Assembly (NCBI GenBank): GCA_937875545.1
Contig: CALLYE010000111.1
Span: 1 to 33,323, forward strand
Direction of reading: 5' to 3'
Origin: DTU078 sp002397345
GTDB taxonomy: Bacteria; Bacillota; Clostridia; Oscillospirales; CAG-272
DNA: 33,323 bases
In this document: in pieces, positions 33,298-33,323 of the stretch
Layout of the letters: every line of letters starts with the position of its first letter
Numbering within the stretch: the stretch's first letter is position 1
Position numbers and translations under genes: made by a program
Notes under the pieces: generated by a model
The model's input: only the letters and a program-made list of their open reading frames with translations
The model's database searches: none
Told to the model about the DNA's origin: nothing

Positions 33298-33323
33298 TAC
33301 GTTCGAGGGCTCTGCCCTCGAGC
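33298..33323. repeat. Palindromic repeat at the window end
   Basis: TTCGAGGGC-TCT-GCCCTCGAGC is a near-perfect hairpin running into the window end. It resembles other GC-rich intergenic palindromes in this window but has a different sequence. It lies 34 bases after pilC; it may be complete or may be cut by the edge. Confidence 0.5.

Overview
The window reads as a chromosomal segment of a spore-forming, Gram-positive-type anaerobe of the Clostridia (Bacillota), probably an uncultured gut member of the Oscillospirales or a related order. Evidence: a complete eight-gene spoIIIA sporulation operon, a long-form hibernation factor, a VanW-family gene, a DUF6062-family gene, an ECF vitamin transporter, several glycoside hydrolases and consensus sigma-A promoters. 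Base composition is moderately GC-rich in genes and AT-rich between them. The order-level placement is inference.

Layout. 1-3553 (minus strand): a GH38 alpha-mannosidase and, upstream of it, a VanW-family gene broken by two frameshifts; palindromic intergenic repeats lie at 1-62 and 3507-3551. 3560-4264 (minus): a DUF6062 protein with paired CxxC/CxxH motifs, divergent from 4465-9602 (plus): spoIIIAA-AH, closed by a terminator. 9785-15503 (plus): one tight operon with its own sigma-A promoter, encoding two surface proteins with transcobalamin-type DUF4430 domains (one also carries an intrinsic-factor-like alpha/alpha barrel), then EcfT, a fused EcfA-EcfA' ATPase and an S component. 15557-18230 (minus): a tautomerase, a small coiled-coil protein, a CapA-family lipoprotein and a TtcA-family PP-loop enzyme. 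18372-18938 (plus): a cell-wall amidase. 18943-22809 (minus): a GH106-like glycosidase, long-form HPF and a ThuA-domain protein. 23025-26166 (plus): tRNA-Gly(TCC), a GH43 arabinanase-like lipoprotein and a large polytopic membrane protein. 26314-27294 (plus): a surface beta-helix-like protein. 27505-33264 (plus): a type IV pilus-type operon, running towards the window end.

Two loci stand out. First, the pilus operon encodes, between a PilP/GspC-like protein and PilT/PilC, a secreted protein with a LysM domain, a secretin N0 (STN) domain and eight tandem ring-building repeats, but no secretin outer-membrane barrel. It looks like a peptidoglycan-anchored, secretin-derived ring for a cell with no outer-membrane pore. 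Second, the DUF4430/barrel proteins cotranscribed with a complete ECF transporter look like a bacterial counterpart of intrinsic factor/transcobalamin feeding a vitamin importer. Both functions are inferred from architecture and context and are not shown by the sequence alone.
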